A stretch of 39,142 bases of DNA, from contig NZ_ABOX02000060.1 in NCBI RefSeq assembly GCF_000172555.1, forward strand, positions 1 through 39,142, read 5' to 3'. Shown piece after piece: positions 18,834 to 27,638 of this stretch (the stretch's first letter is position 1; the number at the start of each line of letters is the position of its first letter). Below the pieces are notes generated by a model. That model did no database searches and had not been told where the DNA came from. It saw nothing but the letters and a program-made list of their open reading frames with translations. Source of the DNA: Pedosphaera parvula Ellin514. GTDB taxonomy: Bacteria; Verrucomicrobiota; Verrucomicrobiia; Limisphaerales; Pedosphaeraceae. Both the position numbers and the translations under genes were made by a program.

Positions 18834-20044
18834 TCTTTTCCGGATTCCTTTGACTCAAGAGGCCGTTGCTCCGCCGCCACTGCCGGAGAAGACAGGAGGG
18901 TCGCCTGACGACGAAAAGGATATTTGAACTGCGCCAAGTAGCCTTTGGGCACCGGATGGCCCTGAATGCCATAGCCGTTGGGCCATTTGCTTTTCGGAAG
19001 GAAATACGTCCCGAATAGACGGTCAATCAACGGAAAGTGGATGGAGAAATTTACGTCAATTGCCTCTTTCTCGATTCCATGATGCCAATGATGGAATCGT
19101 GGGGTAACAAGAATCCTTTCAATCAAGGAAAGACGCCAGTTTAAATTGGCATGCACGAACGTCGAATAGAGATAAACCAGGAAGATGTAACTGTGCATTA
19201 CCAGATCGCTGAAGCCCAACACATACATCGGAATGACCGTCATGCTTCGCAGTGCAAAAATTTCAAGGAAATGCATGCGTGCCCCTGCCATCCAATCCAT
19301 GCTTTGGGCCGAGTGATGCACCGCGTGAAACTTCCAGAGCCACGGAATTCGGTGAAACGCCCGGTGCACCCAATATTGCACCAGATCTGTAAGAAACATG
19401 ATCGCCAAAAACTGCACGAAAAACGGGAGCGCACCAATCCACGCTCTGACGCCGGTCAATGGGGCAATGGCCAGGATGGACTTTGCCGGCGCAAAAGTCA
19501 GAAACGTCAGGACCTGCACCATCAGGCTGCTAACCAGATAGTAAAACAAGTCTTCTCGCCATTCTTCACGAAAGATGGCCTGGTCAGCCTTCTGTGGAAA
19601 GATGCTCTCGATCGGGATAAAGAGAACGCCCGTAAAAAGAACATTCAAAACGAACCAATCCAGCCCCAGAAACATCGGCATCACTCCTGGAACCAGTGCA
19701 GTTGCTCGTGATCCACCAAGCAACGCTGCCAATAAAGTGGCGGTGATGCCACTGGTGCCGAGAATTTTTCCCGGGCGCAGTGCAAGGCTCAAAGTCGATA
19801 ACGCGAAAGCCCCGATGAGCAGGACATGCAGCCCCAGGCGAAACCAGGCGTTCCCTTCCAATCCGCGCACCTCCGGCATGGTGAACAGCCCAGGAGCGCG
19901 AAACGAAATAACCAGCAACAGTCCTGCAATGCCGAACACTAACCCAAGCGCGCCACTTGCCCAGCCAGTGCCGAACCGGCGCAACGCTGGCGGAGCTTCC
20001 AATTCCCCGCGCAGCTTGAGCCTGGCTTCGTGAATTTTACTCAT
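18830..20044 (-). CDS. Sterol desaturase / fatty acid hydroxylase superfamily membrane protein
   Basis: A 404-residue integral membrane di-iron protein. Hydrophobic helices occur near residues 30-50, 70-95, 120-145, 165-185 and 205-230. The histidine clusters that bind the iron pair are visible: QYWVHRAFHRIPWLWKFHAVHHS (HxxxH and HxxHH) and later HHWHHG. Members insert oxygen or a double bond into sterols, hopanoids, carotenoids or fatty acyl chains. The first 150 residues are an additional multi-helix membrane domain not needed for catalysis. The ATG is at 20044, 20 bases after the aspS stop, so it may be expressed with aspS. Substrate unknown. Confidence 0.88.
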   Translation of the reverse strand: MSKIHEARLKLRGELEAPPALRRFGTGWASGALGLVFGIAGLLLVISFRAPGLFTMPEVRGLEGNAWFRLGLHVLLIGAFALSTLSLALRPGKILGTSGITATLLAALLGGSRATALVPGVMPMFLGLDWFVLNVLFTGVLFIPIESIFPQKADQAIFREEWREDLFYYLVSSLMVQVLTFLTFAPAKSILAIAPLTGVRAWIGALPFFVQFLAIMFLTDLVQYWVHRAFHRIPWLWKFHAVHHSAQSMDWMAGARMHFLEIFALRSMTVIPMYVLGFSDLVMHSYIFLVYLYSTFVHANLNWRLSLIERILVTPRFHHWHHGIEKEAIDVNFSIHFPLIDRLFGTYFLPKSKWPNGYGIQGHPVPKGYLAQFKYPFRRQATLLSSPAVAAEQRPLESKESGKE

Positions 20045-20064
20045 CGCAGTTTACGCAACAGCCA

Positions 20065-21870
20065 TCATGGCTGCTCTTTTTTCGGCACCTTTAACTCAAG
20101 GTGCAGATCACGCAACTGCTTCGGTTCAACTGGCGCGGGTGAATCGGTCATTAAATCAGTTCCCTTCGCCGTCTTGGGGAACGCAATGACGTCGCGAATG
20201 CTCGGCGTGCCACACAGAATGGCGATCAAACGATCGAAACCCAGCGCGATACCACCATGCGGCGGCGCTCCGTAACGGAATGCTTCCAGCATGTAACCAA
20301 ACCGCGCCTTCACCATCTCTGGCGGAATTTGCAGCACTTCTTCAAAAATGGTCTTCTGCACATCCGGCTGATGAATACGAATGGATCCGCCACCCAGTTC
20401 AACGCCGTTCACGACCACATCATAATGTTGGCCACGAACTTTCTTGGGATCGGTCTTCAGCAACGGAATATCATCCGCCACCGGAGCGGTGAATGGATGA
20501 TGGCTGGAGTACCACCGGTTCTGCTCCTTATCGAAGCTCAACAACGGAAACTCCACCACCCACAGGAAATCAAATCGATCTGCCGGGATGGTTAACTTGC
20601 CTTTAGCCTTCTGCACATCCGCGCAGTAAAGGCGAATCTTGCCCAAAATTTCGCAGGCCGTCAGCCATTGGTCCGCCGCAAATAAAATCAAATCTCCTTC
20701 TTCAATGCCGAGCTTCTGCGTCAGCGCAACTTTCTCCGCCTCATTGAAGAACTTCACAATCGGCGACTTCCATTCACCCTTCTCGACCTTGATGAATGCG
20801 AGGCCTTTCGCTCCGAAGCTCTTGGCATACTCGGTCATGGTCTCAATCTGACCTTGAGTGGCGTCAGCCAGTCCCTTGGCATTGAGGGCTTTGACCACCC
20901 CGCCATTGGCGATCGCACCGCTGAACACTTTGAACGTGCTCGCACGAAACTCTTCCGTGAAATCCACCAGTTCCATGCCGATACGGGTATCCGGCTTGTC
21001 GATGCCATAACGGTTCAACGCTTCCTCAAAGGAAATGCGCTTGAACGGTGTTGGAATATCCATGTTCAATGCGGTCTTCCAAACGCGCTTCAACAATCCT
21101 TCGATCAAGGAATAAATATCTTCGCGATCAATAAACGACATTTCGATATCCACCTGCGTAAACTCAGGCTGACGATCGGCGCGCAAATCCTCATCGCGAT
21201 AGCACCGCGCGAGTTGAAAATAACGCTCCACGCCGGACACCATTAAAATCTGTTTGAACTGCTGCGGCGATTGCGGCAACGCATAAAAAGTTCCCGGTTC
21301 GCGCCTGTTCGGCACGAGGAATTCACGCGCACCTTCGGGTGTCGATTTAAACAACGTCGGTGTTTCCACTTCTAGGAATCCCTGTTCATCCATGAACACG
21401 CGGGTCGCCGTCGCCACCTTGCTGCGCAGGCGCAGATTCCGGGCCATCTCCGGACGACGCAGATCAAGATAGCGATACTGCAGACGCAATTCTTCGTTTA
21501 CCTTGGCGGCCACTTCCGGGTCATCCACCGGGAACGGCAGCACTTCTGCCATGTTCAACACTTCCAGCGCGGTAACACCCACTTCCACTTCGCCCGTGGG
21601 AATTTTGGGATTATTCGTTCCCGCAGGCCGCTGGCGGACCTTGCCGGTCACGCTGATCACGCACTCGCTCCGCAGGGAGGCGGCGCGATCAAATAAATCT
21701 TTTGGCAAATCCGAGGGATCAAAAACCGTCTGGGTGCGTCCTTCGCGATCCCGAATGTCGATAAAGATAAGTCCCCCCAGGTCGCGGCGGGAATGAACCC
21801 AACCCGACAAAGTCACCGTTTGCCCGATATGTGCCGGGCGTAACTCGTTGCAATGATGCGTGCGTTTCAT
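20065..21870 (-). CDS. aspS: Aspartyl-tRNA synthetase
   Basis: A 601-residue class II synthetase of bacterial type. The OB-fold anticodon-binding domain is at the N-terminus (VTLSGWVHSRRDLGGLIFID), followed by class II motif 1, motif 2 (FQLARCYRDEDLRADRQPEF) and motif 3 (GGIALGFDRLIAIL). The GAD insertion domain that marks bacterial AspRS occupies about residues 290-420 (for example FSGAIANGGVVKALNAKG). ATG 21870 is chosen because the catalogued family N-terminus (MKRTHHCNEL) starts there; the frame is open to 21906 but has no family support. Charges tRNA-Asp, and possibly tRNA-Asn in organisms lacking AsnRS. Cytoplasmic. Confidence 0.97.
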   Translation of the reverse strand: MKRTHHCNELRPAHIGQTVTLSGWVHSRRDLGGLIFIDIRDREGRTQTVFDPSDLPKDLFDRAASLRSECVISVTGKVRQRPAGTNNPKIPTGEVEVGVTALEVLNMAEVLPFPVDDPEVAAKVNEELRLQYRYLDLRRPEMARNLRLRSKVATATRVFMDEQGFLEVETPTLFKSTPEGAREFLVPNRREPGTFYALPQSPQQFKQILMVSGVERYFQLARCYRDEDLRADRQPEFTQVDIEMSFIDREDIYSLIEGLLKRVWKTALNMDIPTPFKRISFEEALNRYGIDKPDTRIGMELVDFTEEFRASTFKVFSGAIANGGVVKALNAKGLADATQGQIETMTEYAKSFGAKGLAFIKVEKGEWKSPIVKFFNEAEKVALTQKLGIEEGDLILFAADQWLTACEILGKIRLYCADVQKAKGKLTIPADRFDFLWVVEFPLLSFDKEQNRWYSSHHPFTAPVADDIPLLKTDPKKVRGQHYDVVVNGVELGGGSIRIHQPDVQKTIFEEVLQIPPEMVKARFGYMLEAFRYGAPPHGGIALGFDRLIAILCGTPSIRDVIAFPKTAKGTDLMTDSPAPVEPKQLRDLHLELKVPKKEQP

Positions 21871-21926
21871 GAATTCACTTTGGCAGCGGCGCTCCACGAG
21901 CACCAACCGTCCGTCCCTTTCGCGCC

Positions 21927-21941
21927 GCGGTTACAAACCGC
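21927..21941. repeat. Short hairpin upstream of aspS
   Basis: GCGGTT (21927-21932) and AACCGC (21936-21941) around ACA. It resembles the short GC-rich intergenic hairpins that recur in genomes of this group. It lies between aspS and the unknown anchored protein and lacks a T-run. Confidence 0.35.
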
Positions 21942-22068
21942 CGCTACAGAGACGAAAGACTATTTTGGCCGCAAATCCGTCAGAATTCAAAGGGAAATTT
22001 AGACGTCCTATCCCCCGGAAGAGCTTCGACCGCCACACTTCTTCATTCCCCTACCCACCCCTCGCCGG

Positions 22069-23538
22069 TTATGGACTCTTCTCCACCCTTTGCTTTGAGC
22101 TATCCTCGTTGTTTACAGGCGGCTTCACAATAAATTCCGCGGTCCGCGCCTGATGGATGGTAAACGTGAGATCAACGGTCTTGGAATCCTTGGGCAAATC
22201 CAGGGGCAAAAAGAGTGGTTGATCGTAAGTTTGGAAGAAATAATGGATATTCGCCGCATTAAGCGAGCCACCACTTCCCCACTGCTGTTCGTCGGCATAA
22301 AACTTACGCCCCTGGTCATCCGTGGCCCGGACGCTTAACCGTTGACCTGCCGAAAGGTTCGATACGCGCACCGCCACATGGAGCGAAGGACTCTGTATAT
22401 TGTAAATCGTATAAAACCCGCCTCCCGAGCTGCTTCGTGAATAATAGCCCTTTGTACCGGTTGGCGGACTTGCCTTGATCGGAACGTTATTGGAATAGGC
22501 CACGCTGCCAGCACCCGTCAGGGCAATCGCCTCGACTGCTACTCCCTGCAGTTGTTGCGTCGAGACCAGCGCTACAAATTCTCCCGGGGCTGGAACCTTA
22601 AGACCTTTCACCACCCAGGTCGCATTAGAAGCATAGCCAGACTCTTCGCTTCCGAAGAATTTTGCCTGCATTTTCCACGCGCTTTCCTTTGAGCAAAGAA
22701 AAGCCGTCTTAGGCTCCCACTTTGAAGCGATATTTCCAGAAGCATCAGACCAATTAGCATCCAAAAGCTGCCACGCCTTCGTGGGTTTTCCCCCTTCACT
22801 GATCTCAAAAGTCGTTTTGACTTCAGGCATGCCGCCTAAATCCAGGCTCAGAGAATTCCCAAAACTGTCAGCTGGGGTGCTATGAATCCCAGTCAGGGTA
22901 AACGCCACTCCGCTAGCCTCTCGTGTCGTCGGCAGCGGTTCCGCCGCCCATTTCTGTGTCTCAATGGGAATTGGAACGGGATTCGGGACCATAAACTCAG
23001 CCAGAAACTTTTGGCGCCGGTCATAAACTCTCAACCGGAAAGTCTTCTCATGACGCGGAAACGCCTGGAACGCGAAAAAGCCTGCCGGGTAGCCGTTGCT
23101 GATAATGGTACCATCACTTTCCCCTCCCCCTGTCGCCGCAACGAAAATACAACCGTGCTCATCAAGAATCTGGGCAAATCCCAACTGCACATCAGCATAA
23201 CCTGCAAAACTTCCATCCCTTTTTGTAAACCAGAAATAAAGTGCGTTCTTGTTGGTGTCGTTGAGGTCGCCACTCCACCACCGCGAAGAGCCGGAGTAGG
23301 GACTGCTTTTGAAGATCATGTTGGCAAATTTTTTCGGCAGGATTGCCTTTAGCTGCTGTATCAATCCGCCCGGTTTAAACGAATCGCTCTTGCCATAGCT
23401 GATCTTTTCCAGTTTTAAAACGGTTCCATCAGCCAGTTTCCGTTCGAAGTTCTGATGTCCCCGCGCAAAGAGAAAAAGGAAAAAACCGCCCAGTAGGACA
23501 ACCAAGGCAACACCAACCCATATTTTAGAGAGGCGCAT
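22069..23538 (-). CDS. Membrane-anchored protein of unknown function (489 aa)
   Basis: I do not recognise this protein. Residues about 6-25 (WVGVALVVLLGGFFLFLFA) form a single N-terminal membrane anchor, and the remaining 460 residues are predicted to be outside the cytoplasm: beta-rich, Gly/Ser/Asn-rich, with repeated segments of the type KTFRLRVYDRRQKFLAEFMV, LHVAVRVSNLSAGQRLSVRA and VDLTFTIHQARTAEFIVKP. These suggest two or three beta-sandwich modules, as in carbohydrate-binding or adhesion proteins. ATG 23538 is preferred over 23562 because AGGAG lies 4 bases upstream of it. The C-terminus is polar with no sorting signal seen. Possibly a periplasmic sensor or structural protein. Confidence 0.7.
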   Translation of the reverse strand: MRLSKIWVGVALVVLLGGFFLFLFARGHQNFERKLADGTVLKLEKISYGKSDSFKPGGLIQQLKAILPKKFANMIFKSSPYSGSSRWWSGDLNDTNKNALYFWFTKRDGSFAGYADVQLGFAQILDEHGCIFVAATGGGESDGTIISNGYPAGFFAFQAFPRHEKTFRLRVYDRRQKFLAEFMVPNPVPIPIETQKWAAEPLPTTREASGVAFTLTGIHSTPADSFGNSLSLDLGGMPEVKTTFEISEGGKPTKAWQLLDANWSDASGNIASKWEPKTAFLCSKESAWKMQAKFFGSEESGYASNATWVVKGLKVPAPGEFVALVSTQQLQGVAVEAIALTGAGSVAYSNNVPIKASPPTGTKGYYSRSSSGGGFYTIYNIQSPSLHVAVRVSNLSAGQRLSVRATDDQGRKFYADEQQWGSGGSLNAANIHYFFQTYDQPLFLPLDLPKDSKTVDLTFTIHQARTAEFIVKPPVNNEDSSKQRVEKSP

Positions 23539-23666
23539 ACACTCCTGTTCTGCTGTCTTCATCGACAGCTAAAGGATTCAAAATACGAAATACCCAACCA
23601 ATGACTGGTGCCAGCAACGCTCATTTCCGGACGACAGCCAACACAACGCCATGATGTGTAGTACGA

Positions 23667-24926
23667 TCAACGGATCAATTCAACACAATAAAGCTCCCGC
23701 CCATCCCGCAAATATAATTTCCCATCCGCATACGCCGGGTTGCACCAGGTCTTTCCACAGACTTGAACATTGCTGATCTCTTTAAATTCCATGCAATCGG
23801 CCGCAAACATCACCAACTGACCGCCATCTGTCAGCGTCAGAATATTTTTATCCATCACAATGAATGCTGCAGAAGCATTCCCCGCCGAAGTGGAAATATA
23901 ACCTTCTTTTGACCACATCTCCTTGCCAGTCTTAATATCCACACAAATCAGGTTACGTTGCGGTCCCAAACCATAGAGATACTGCCCCGCTGCAACCGGA
24001 CTGGAAATATTGATCGCAGATTCCTTTTTCCGCCACTGCTCACTTGCCTTGAAACCATCACCTTCTTTGGCGACGTGAATTCCAATCAGTCCCAGTTCAT
24101 GCGATGACACCACCACCATGTTCTCAAAAATAACCGGAGTCGTGATATGTCGCCCAAAAGTCGTTTTCAACGGCCCACGCCAAAGCAACTTGCCCTCCTT
24201 CAATTCCAGCCCAATAACCCCCTCAGCCGTAAAGACGACCAATTGCTTCCGGCCCTCAATCGTAGCCACGATGGGCGCAGCATAAGCCGGCACATCATTT
24301 TGGGATTTCCAAATCATCTTGCCTGTCTTCTTCTCAAATCCCACCACCGACGCGCCATTCGTGCTGCCAACCGTGGCGAAAATCAGATCACCATCCACCA
24401 CCGGAGCGGCGTTGTAACCATGCCGCGTTGCTCCTTGGGCGTTTCCCTTTTCACCGATGAATACGGCCCCAAAATCCCTTGTGAAGCTGGTCTGCCACAG
24501 TTGCTTTCCCGAGGACACATCCAAACACTTGAACTCTCCCGTGCAAGATTGGGCATAAACGCGATCTCCATCCACCACGGGCGTGCAACGTGGAGCCGCC
24601 GCTGTCTGATTATCCTTGAATAAAGGAGCTATCGGCACCCGCCAAAGTTCTTTCCCACTCCCTGCCTCCAGCGCATGCAAAGTCTCCTGGCCCTCCTGGG
24701 CGTCTGAATAAAAAACTTTTCCAGCCGCAATCACCGGCGAGGAAAGCCCATCTCCAACCTTGATTCGCCAGGTGACCTTCGGCTCCTGCGGCAGGCTCAC
24801 GGGCACAACCTCGCCTGGCGGCACATGGCCAGTGCGCTCCGGCCCGCGCCACTGTGGCCAGTCTGCGGCCAGCGCACTTTGCGCCACCAGTGCCAATAAA
24901 ACCAATTTGTCGGCGAATCGTTTCAT
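23667..24926 (-). CDS. Secreted PQQ-repeat beta-propeller protein (BamB-like)
   Basis: A 419-residue protein with a signal peptide (FADKLVLLALVAQSALAAD, cleavage after ALA) and then DWPQWRGPERTGH, the opening typical of verrucomicrobial and planctomycetal PQQ-like propeller proteins. Repeated blades carry the AxxxGKxLW pattern: LEAGSGKELWRVPI, LDVSSGKQLWQTSF, FEKKTGKMIWKSQN, LELKEGKLLWRGPL and VDIKTGKEMWSKEG. Such propellers either bind PQQ for alcohol or sugar oxidation or act as scaffolds like BamB. The catalytic residues of quinoprotein dehydrogenases are not evident, so a binding or scaffold role is likelier. It lies 44 bases downstream of the LarA-type gene on the same strand. Confidence 0.85.
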   Translation of the reverse strand: MKRFADKLVLLALVAQSALAADWPQWRGPERTGHVPPGEVVPVSLPQEPKVTWRIKVGDGLSSPVIAAGKVFYSDAQEGQETLHALEAGSGKELWRVPIAPLFKDNQTAAAPRCTPVVDGDRVYAQSCTGEFKCLDVSSGKQLWQTSFTRDFGAVFIGEKGNAQGATRHGYNAAPVVDGDLIFATVGSTNGASVVGFEKKTGKMIWKSQNDVPAYAAPIVATIEGRKQLVVFTAEGVIGLELKEGKLLWRGPLKTTFGRHITTPVIFENMVVVSSHELGLIGIHVAKEGDGFKASEQWRKKESAINISSPVAAGQYLYGLGPQRNLICVDIKTGKEMWSKEGYISTSAGNASAAFIVMDKNILTLTDGGQLVMFAADCMEFKEISNVQVCGKTWCNPAYADGKLYLRDGRELYCVELIR

Positions 24927-24970
24927 TCAGAAATCTATTCTTTCAGTGTCCGACCTGCGTTCGGTTTAGG

Positions 24971-26257
24971 TTAACTTCGCTTTGCCCACGCCGGAGGATT
25001 ATTCAATTGATAAAGCATCTCCCCTGCCTTGGGCACCAATAATACACCTTCAGCTTCGCGGTTCGCGAAATCTTCCATGCGAATCGAGTTCGGATCGCGG
25101 TAACCCAAACTGATCTGCTCACACTTCTCACGCGGAATCTGCGTCGCCAGTGTGACTTTTACGCGGCACTTCTCCACTCCATTTTCAAAAGTTCCTATCC
25201 CGCGCACGTGCGTCGAATGCGCCAGTACTCCCCAGGGATGATGCTTGAATTTGTCCCATTGCTTCAGGAAGTAATCGCGGCAGTGATAGCCCACCTCTTC
25301 AATCACTGTTCCGTGGCTTACACAAACCTCCGTGATATGTGGCGCATAAATGATCAACTCGCCACCATCAGCCACCACCGGTTCCAACTTGTACATGCAC
25401 TTCCCCGCCGTCCAAATCTCATCATACATCTTTGGTGCACAGGACAACACTGTATGAAATGGCTTCTCCCTGTAGGTGATGTGCAACTCACGCGAAATCT
25501 CGCTCGCCTTGTCCCAGGCGCCTTCAGGCGTTCCAGCCACCAAACCTTTCATCTGCTTGCTGGGATCCACCACCATGCAGAAGCATAACTTGTCCACCTT
25601 CACCATTGCCCCCGCCCGATCCACCACTTTGCGCACCGGAGTCCATTTGCTCCCAATAATCATCGGATTGGTCACCACTGCTCCAAGCCAATGGAAAAAA
25701 TTCAAAATCTGTGGACCACCGACACCGGGAAATAAATACTTGTTTCCACCCGAGAACCCCACGACTTCATGCGGAAACACCGGACCAACGATGATGATTT
25801 GGTCATAATCATAAACCATCTTGTTGATCTCGACCGGCACCTCCATCGAAAACAAGCCATCGGTCAACTTGCTGATCTCCTCAGCCGTGATGGTTCCAAT
25901 GTTCTTTAATGCCGCTGGATTGTTCCATTCGTGATTGAAGAAGCGCACTTTTTTGTATTGGCTGCGTCGCTCCTCCAGGCTGATCTCCAATCGTTGGCAA
26001 ATTGCCTCTTCACTCATCGGCTGGTGAGTCCCCAATGCGATCAAGACATCGATGTTTTTGGCAGGCTCGCCAATTTCCTTGAAGATGGTTTGAAACATCA
26101 ATCCCACCGGTGCAGTCCGGGTGCCATCCGGCACAATCATCAAAATCTTTTTGTCTTTGTAAGCCTTCGCAGGACATGCTTGGGATACAATCTCAGCGAC
26201 CTGCTGCGCAGATACTTCGCCGTTGCTGGGAGCAGTTTGTGTAATGGTTGTATGCAC
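24971..26257 (-). CDS. LarA-type nickel-pincer racemase family protein
   Basis: A 428-residue member of the lactate racemase (LarA, formerly DUF2088) family. Key residues of LarA can be matched: D44-G-T-R47 (the DxTR loop), H78 in GTHQPMSEE, H163 in FPHEVVGFSGGNKYLFPGVGG and K173 ten residues later, which corresponds to the Lys that covalently holds the nickel-pincer cofactor. The family includes racemases and epimerases for various 2-hydroxy acids. The cofactor genes larB, larC and larE are not in the window. The start is GTG 26257. It lies 9 bases downstream of a sugar-acid-type SDR, so the pair may process an aldonate or uronate; this is inference. Cytoplasmic. Confidence 0.87.
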   Translation of the reverse strand: MHTTITQTAPSNGEVSAQQVAEIVSQACPAKAYKDKKILMIVPDGTRTAPVGLMFQTIFKEIGEPAKNIDVLIALGTHQPMSEEAICQRLEISLEERRSQYKKVRFFNHEWNNPAALKNIGTITAEEISKLTDGLFSMEVPVEINKMVYDYDQIIIVGPVFPHEVVGFSGGNKYLFPGVGGPQILNFFHWLGAVVTNPMIIGSKWTPVRKVVDRAGAMVKVDKLCFCMVVDPSKQMKGLVAGTPEGAWDKASEISRELHITYREKPFHTVLSCAPKMYDEIWTAGKCMYKLEPVVADGGELIIYAPHITEVCVSHGTVIEEVGYHCRDYFLKQWDKFKHHPWGVLAHSTHVRGIGTFENGVEKCRVKVTLATQIPREKCEQISLGYRDPNSIRMEDFANREAEGVLLVPKAGEMLYQLNNPPAWAKRS

Positions 26258-26266
26258 AGGATTATC

Positions 26267-27073
26267 TTAAATGGTTTGAGCTAGAAATCCACCATCGACC
26301 CGCAGCTCAGTCCCTGTAACAAAACCACTGGCTTTCGAGCTGGCAAGAAAAACCGCGGCGCCCATGAGTTCCTCGGACTTGCCGAATCGTCCCATCGGGG
26401 TATGCCCCAGGATGGAGGCTGCGCGGGCTGTCGGTGTTCCATCGTCGTTGAAAAGCAGCTTGCGGTTCTGTTCTGCCGGGAAAAAACCGGGAGTAATCGC
26501 ATTCACTCGCACGCCTTTGGGTGCCCATTCACGCGCCAGGAATTGTGTCAGACTTAACACCCCGGCCTTCGAAGCGGAATACGCCACCACCCGTGAAAGC
26601 GGAATGCCGGCCGAAACACTCGCAATATTAATAATACTCCCCTTGCCGCGACTGACCATCCCGGGACCAAACTCCTGGCACGGCAGCAAAACACCACCTA
26701 CCAGATTCAAATCAAAATTGGCGCGCCAATCTTCCAGCGCAATATCTTCAATCTTCCGCTCTCCGGCCACAGTTGTTTTTGGATCATTACCACCGGCGGC
26801 ATTAACCAGGATTGTGGGAGCACCGAGCGACTGCTGAACTGCCTGATGAGCTTGTTTCAATCCGCCTGCCGACATCGCGTCTGCAGGAAAAAACTTTGCC
26901 GTGCCGCCGGAATCCTGAATGCGTTTGACGCAAGCTTCACCTCGGTCTGCGTTGCGTCCCAACACTGCCACATTGGCGCCGGCTTGTCCCAGACCTTCTG
27001 CCAACGCGCCACCCAATGCACCGGTCGCACCAATCACCACCGCCACTTCTCCCGTCAAATCGAATAATCTCAT
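26267..27073 (-). CDS. SDR-family oxidoreductase (gluconate/mannonate dehydrogenase-like)
   Basis: A 268-residue classical short-chain dehydrogenase. The cofactor loop GATGALGG is at residues 15-22, NAAGG follows the fourth strand, the catalytic Ser lies in INIASVSAG, and Tyr-Lys in VAYSASKAGVL. The C-terminal GFVTGTELRVDGGFLAQ is standard. The region VNAITPGFFPAEQNRKLLF, with FFPAEQNR, is typical of the subgroup annotated as gluconate 5-dehydrogenase or D-mannonate oxidoreductase. It reduces or oxidises a sugar acid with NAD(P). It is the first gene of a probable operon with the LarA-type racemase and the PQQ-repeat protein. No strong ribosome-binding site is seen. Confidence 0.87.
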   Translation of the reverse strand: MRLFDLTGEVAVVIGATGALGGALAEGLGQAGANVAVLGRNADRGEACVKRIQDSGGTAKFFPADAMSAGGLKQAHQAVQQSLGAPTILVNAAGGNDPKTTVAGERKIEDIALEDWRANFDLNLVGGVLLPCQEFGPGMVSRGKGSIINIASVSAGIPLSRVVAYSASKAGVLSLTQFLAREWAPKGVRVNAITPGFFPAEQNRKLLFNDDGTPTARAASILGHTPMGRFGKSEELMGAAVFLASSKASGFVTGTELRVDGGFLAQTI

Positions 27074-27307
27074 AAAGCGTGAATGCCCGAAGTGTGTGGC
27101 ATACAGGCTTTATGGTGAAGAAAATTATTCCAAAAGGTTGGGCTGACCGCGTAGATGGAAACCCGGGCGGTGCAGATTAAAATACAACGAAGGAAACTTG
27201 TTCGGTCAGTCGGCTAGGACGAATGACCGCCATGCAATTAACCAGATACACTGATGGCGTAAGGCATTCCCCTTTAAGGGCTGTTTTTCATGCCTGATAA
27301 AATCAAC

Positions 27308-27454
27308 TTATAGTCTCCTGCCTTGGATCACCCGGATCAGAATAACAATAATGGCCAATACCAGCAGCACATGAATAAAACCGCCAACGGTATAGGACGT
27401 AACGAGTCCCAGGAGCCAGAGCACGATGAGTATGATTGCAATGGTTTCGAGCAT
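27308..27454 (-). CDS. lmo0937-type tiny membrane protein (48 aa)
   Basis: A 48-residue protein with two hydrophobic helices: LETIAIILIVLWLLGLVTS (2-20) and GFIHVLLVLAIIVILIRVI (25-43), joined by YTVGG, and a basic end GRRL. This is the recognisable pattern of the lmo0937 family (small two-helix membrane proteins often induced by stress). The ATG has AAGGA 6 bases upstream, a good site. It is monocistronic. Function unknown. Confidence 0.82.
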   Translation of the reverse strand: MLETIAIILIVLWLLGLVTSYTVGGFIHVLLVLAIIVILIRVIQGRRL

Positions 27455-27638
27455 ATTTTTTCCTTCTGTATGATTGATTTCAGACCCTTCAGGTTTGAAT
27501 TTAAATTACGTCGCATCCCTCTCTGCTTCAACGTAGGCGAAATACCCAGCCACGCCGTTAACGTCCAAATATCAATTTTATGGGAATACAAATTCGCTAT
27601 GGATACTCCCCTTTAATTGAATTAGTCTGCTTGCACGC

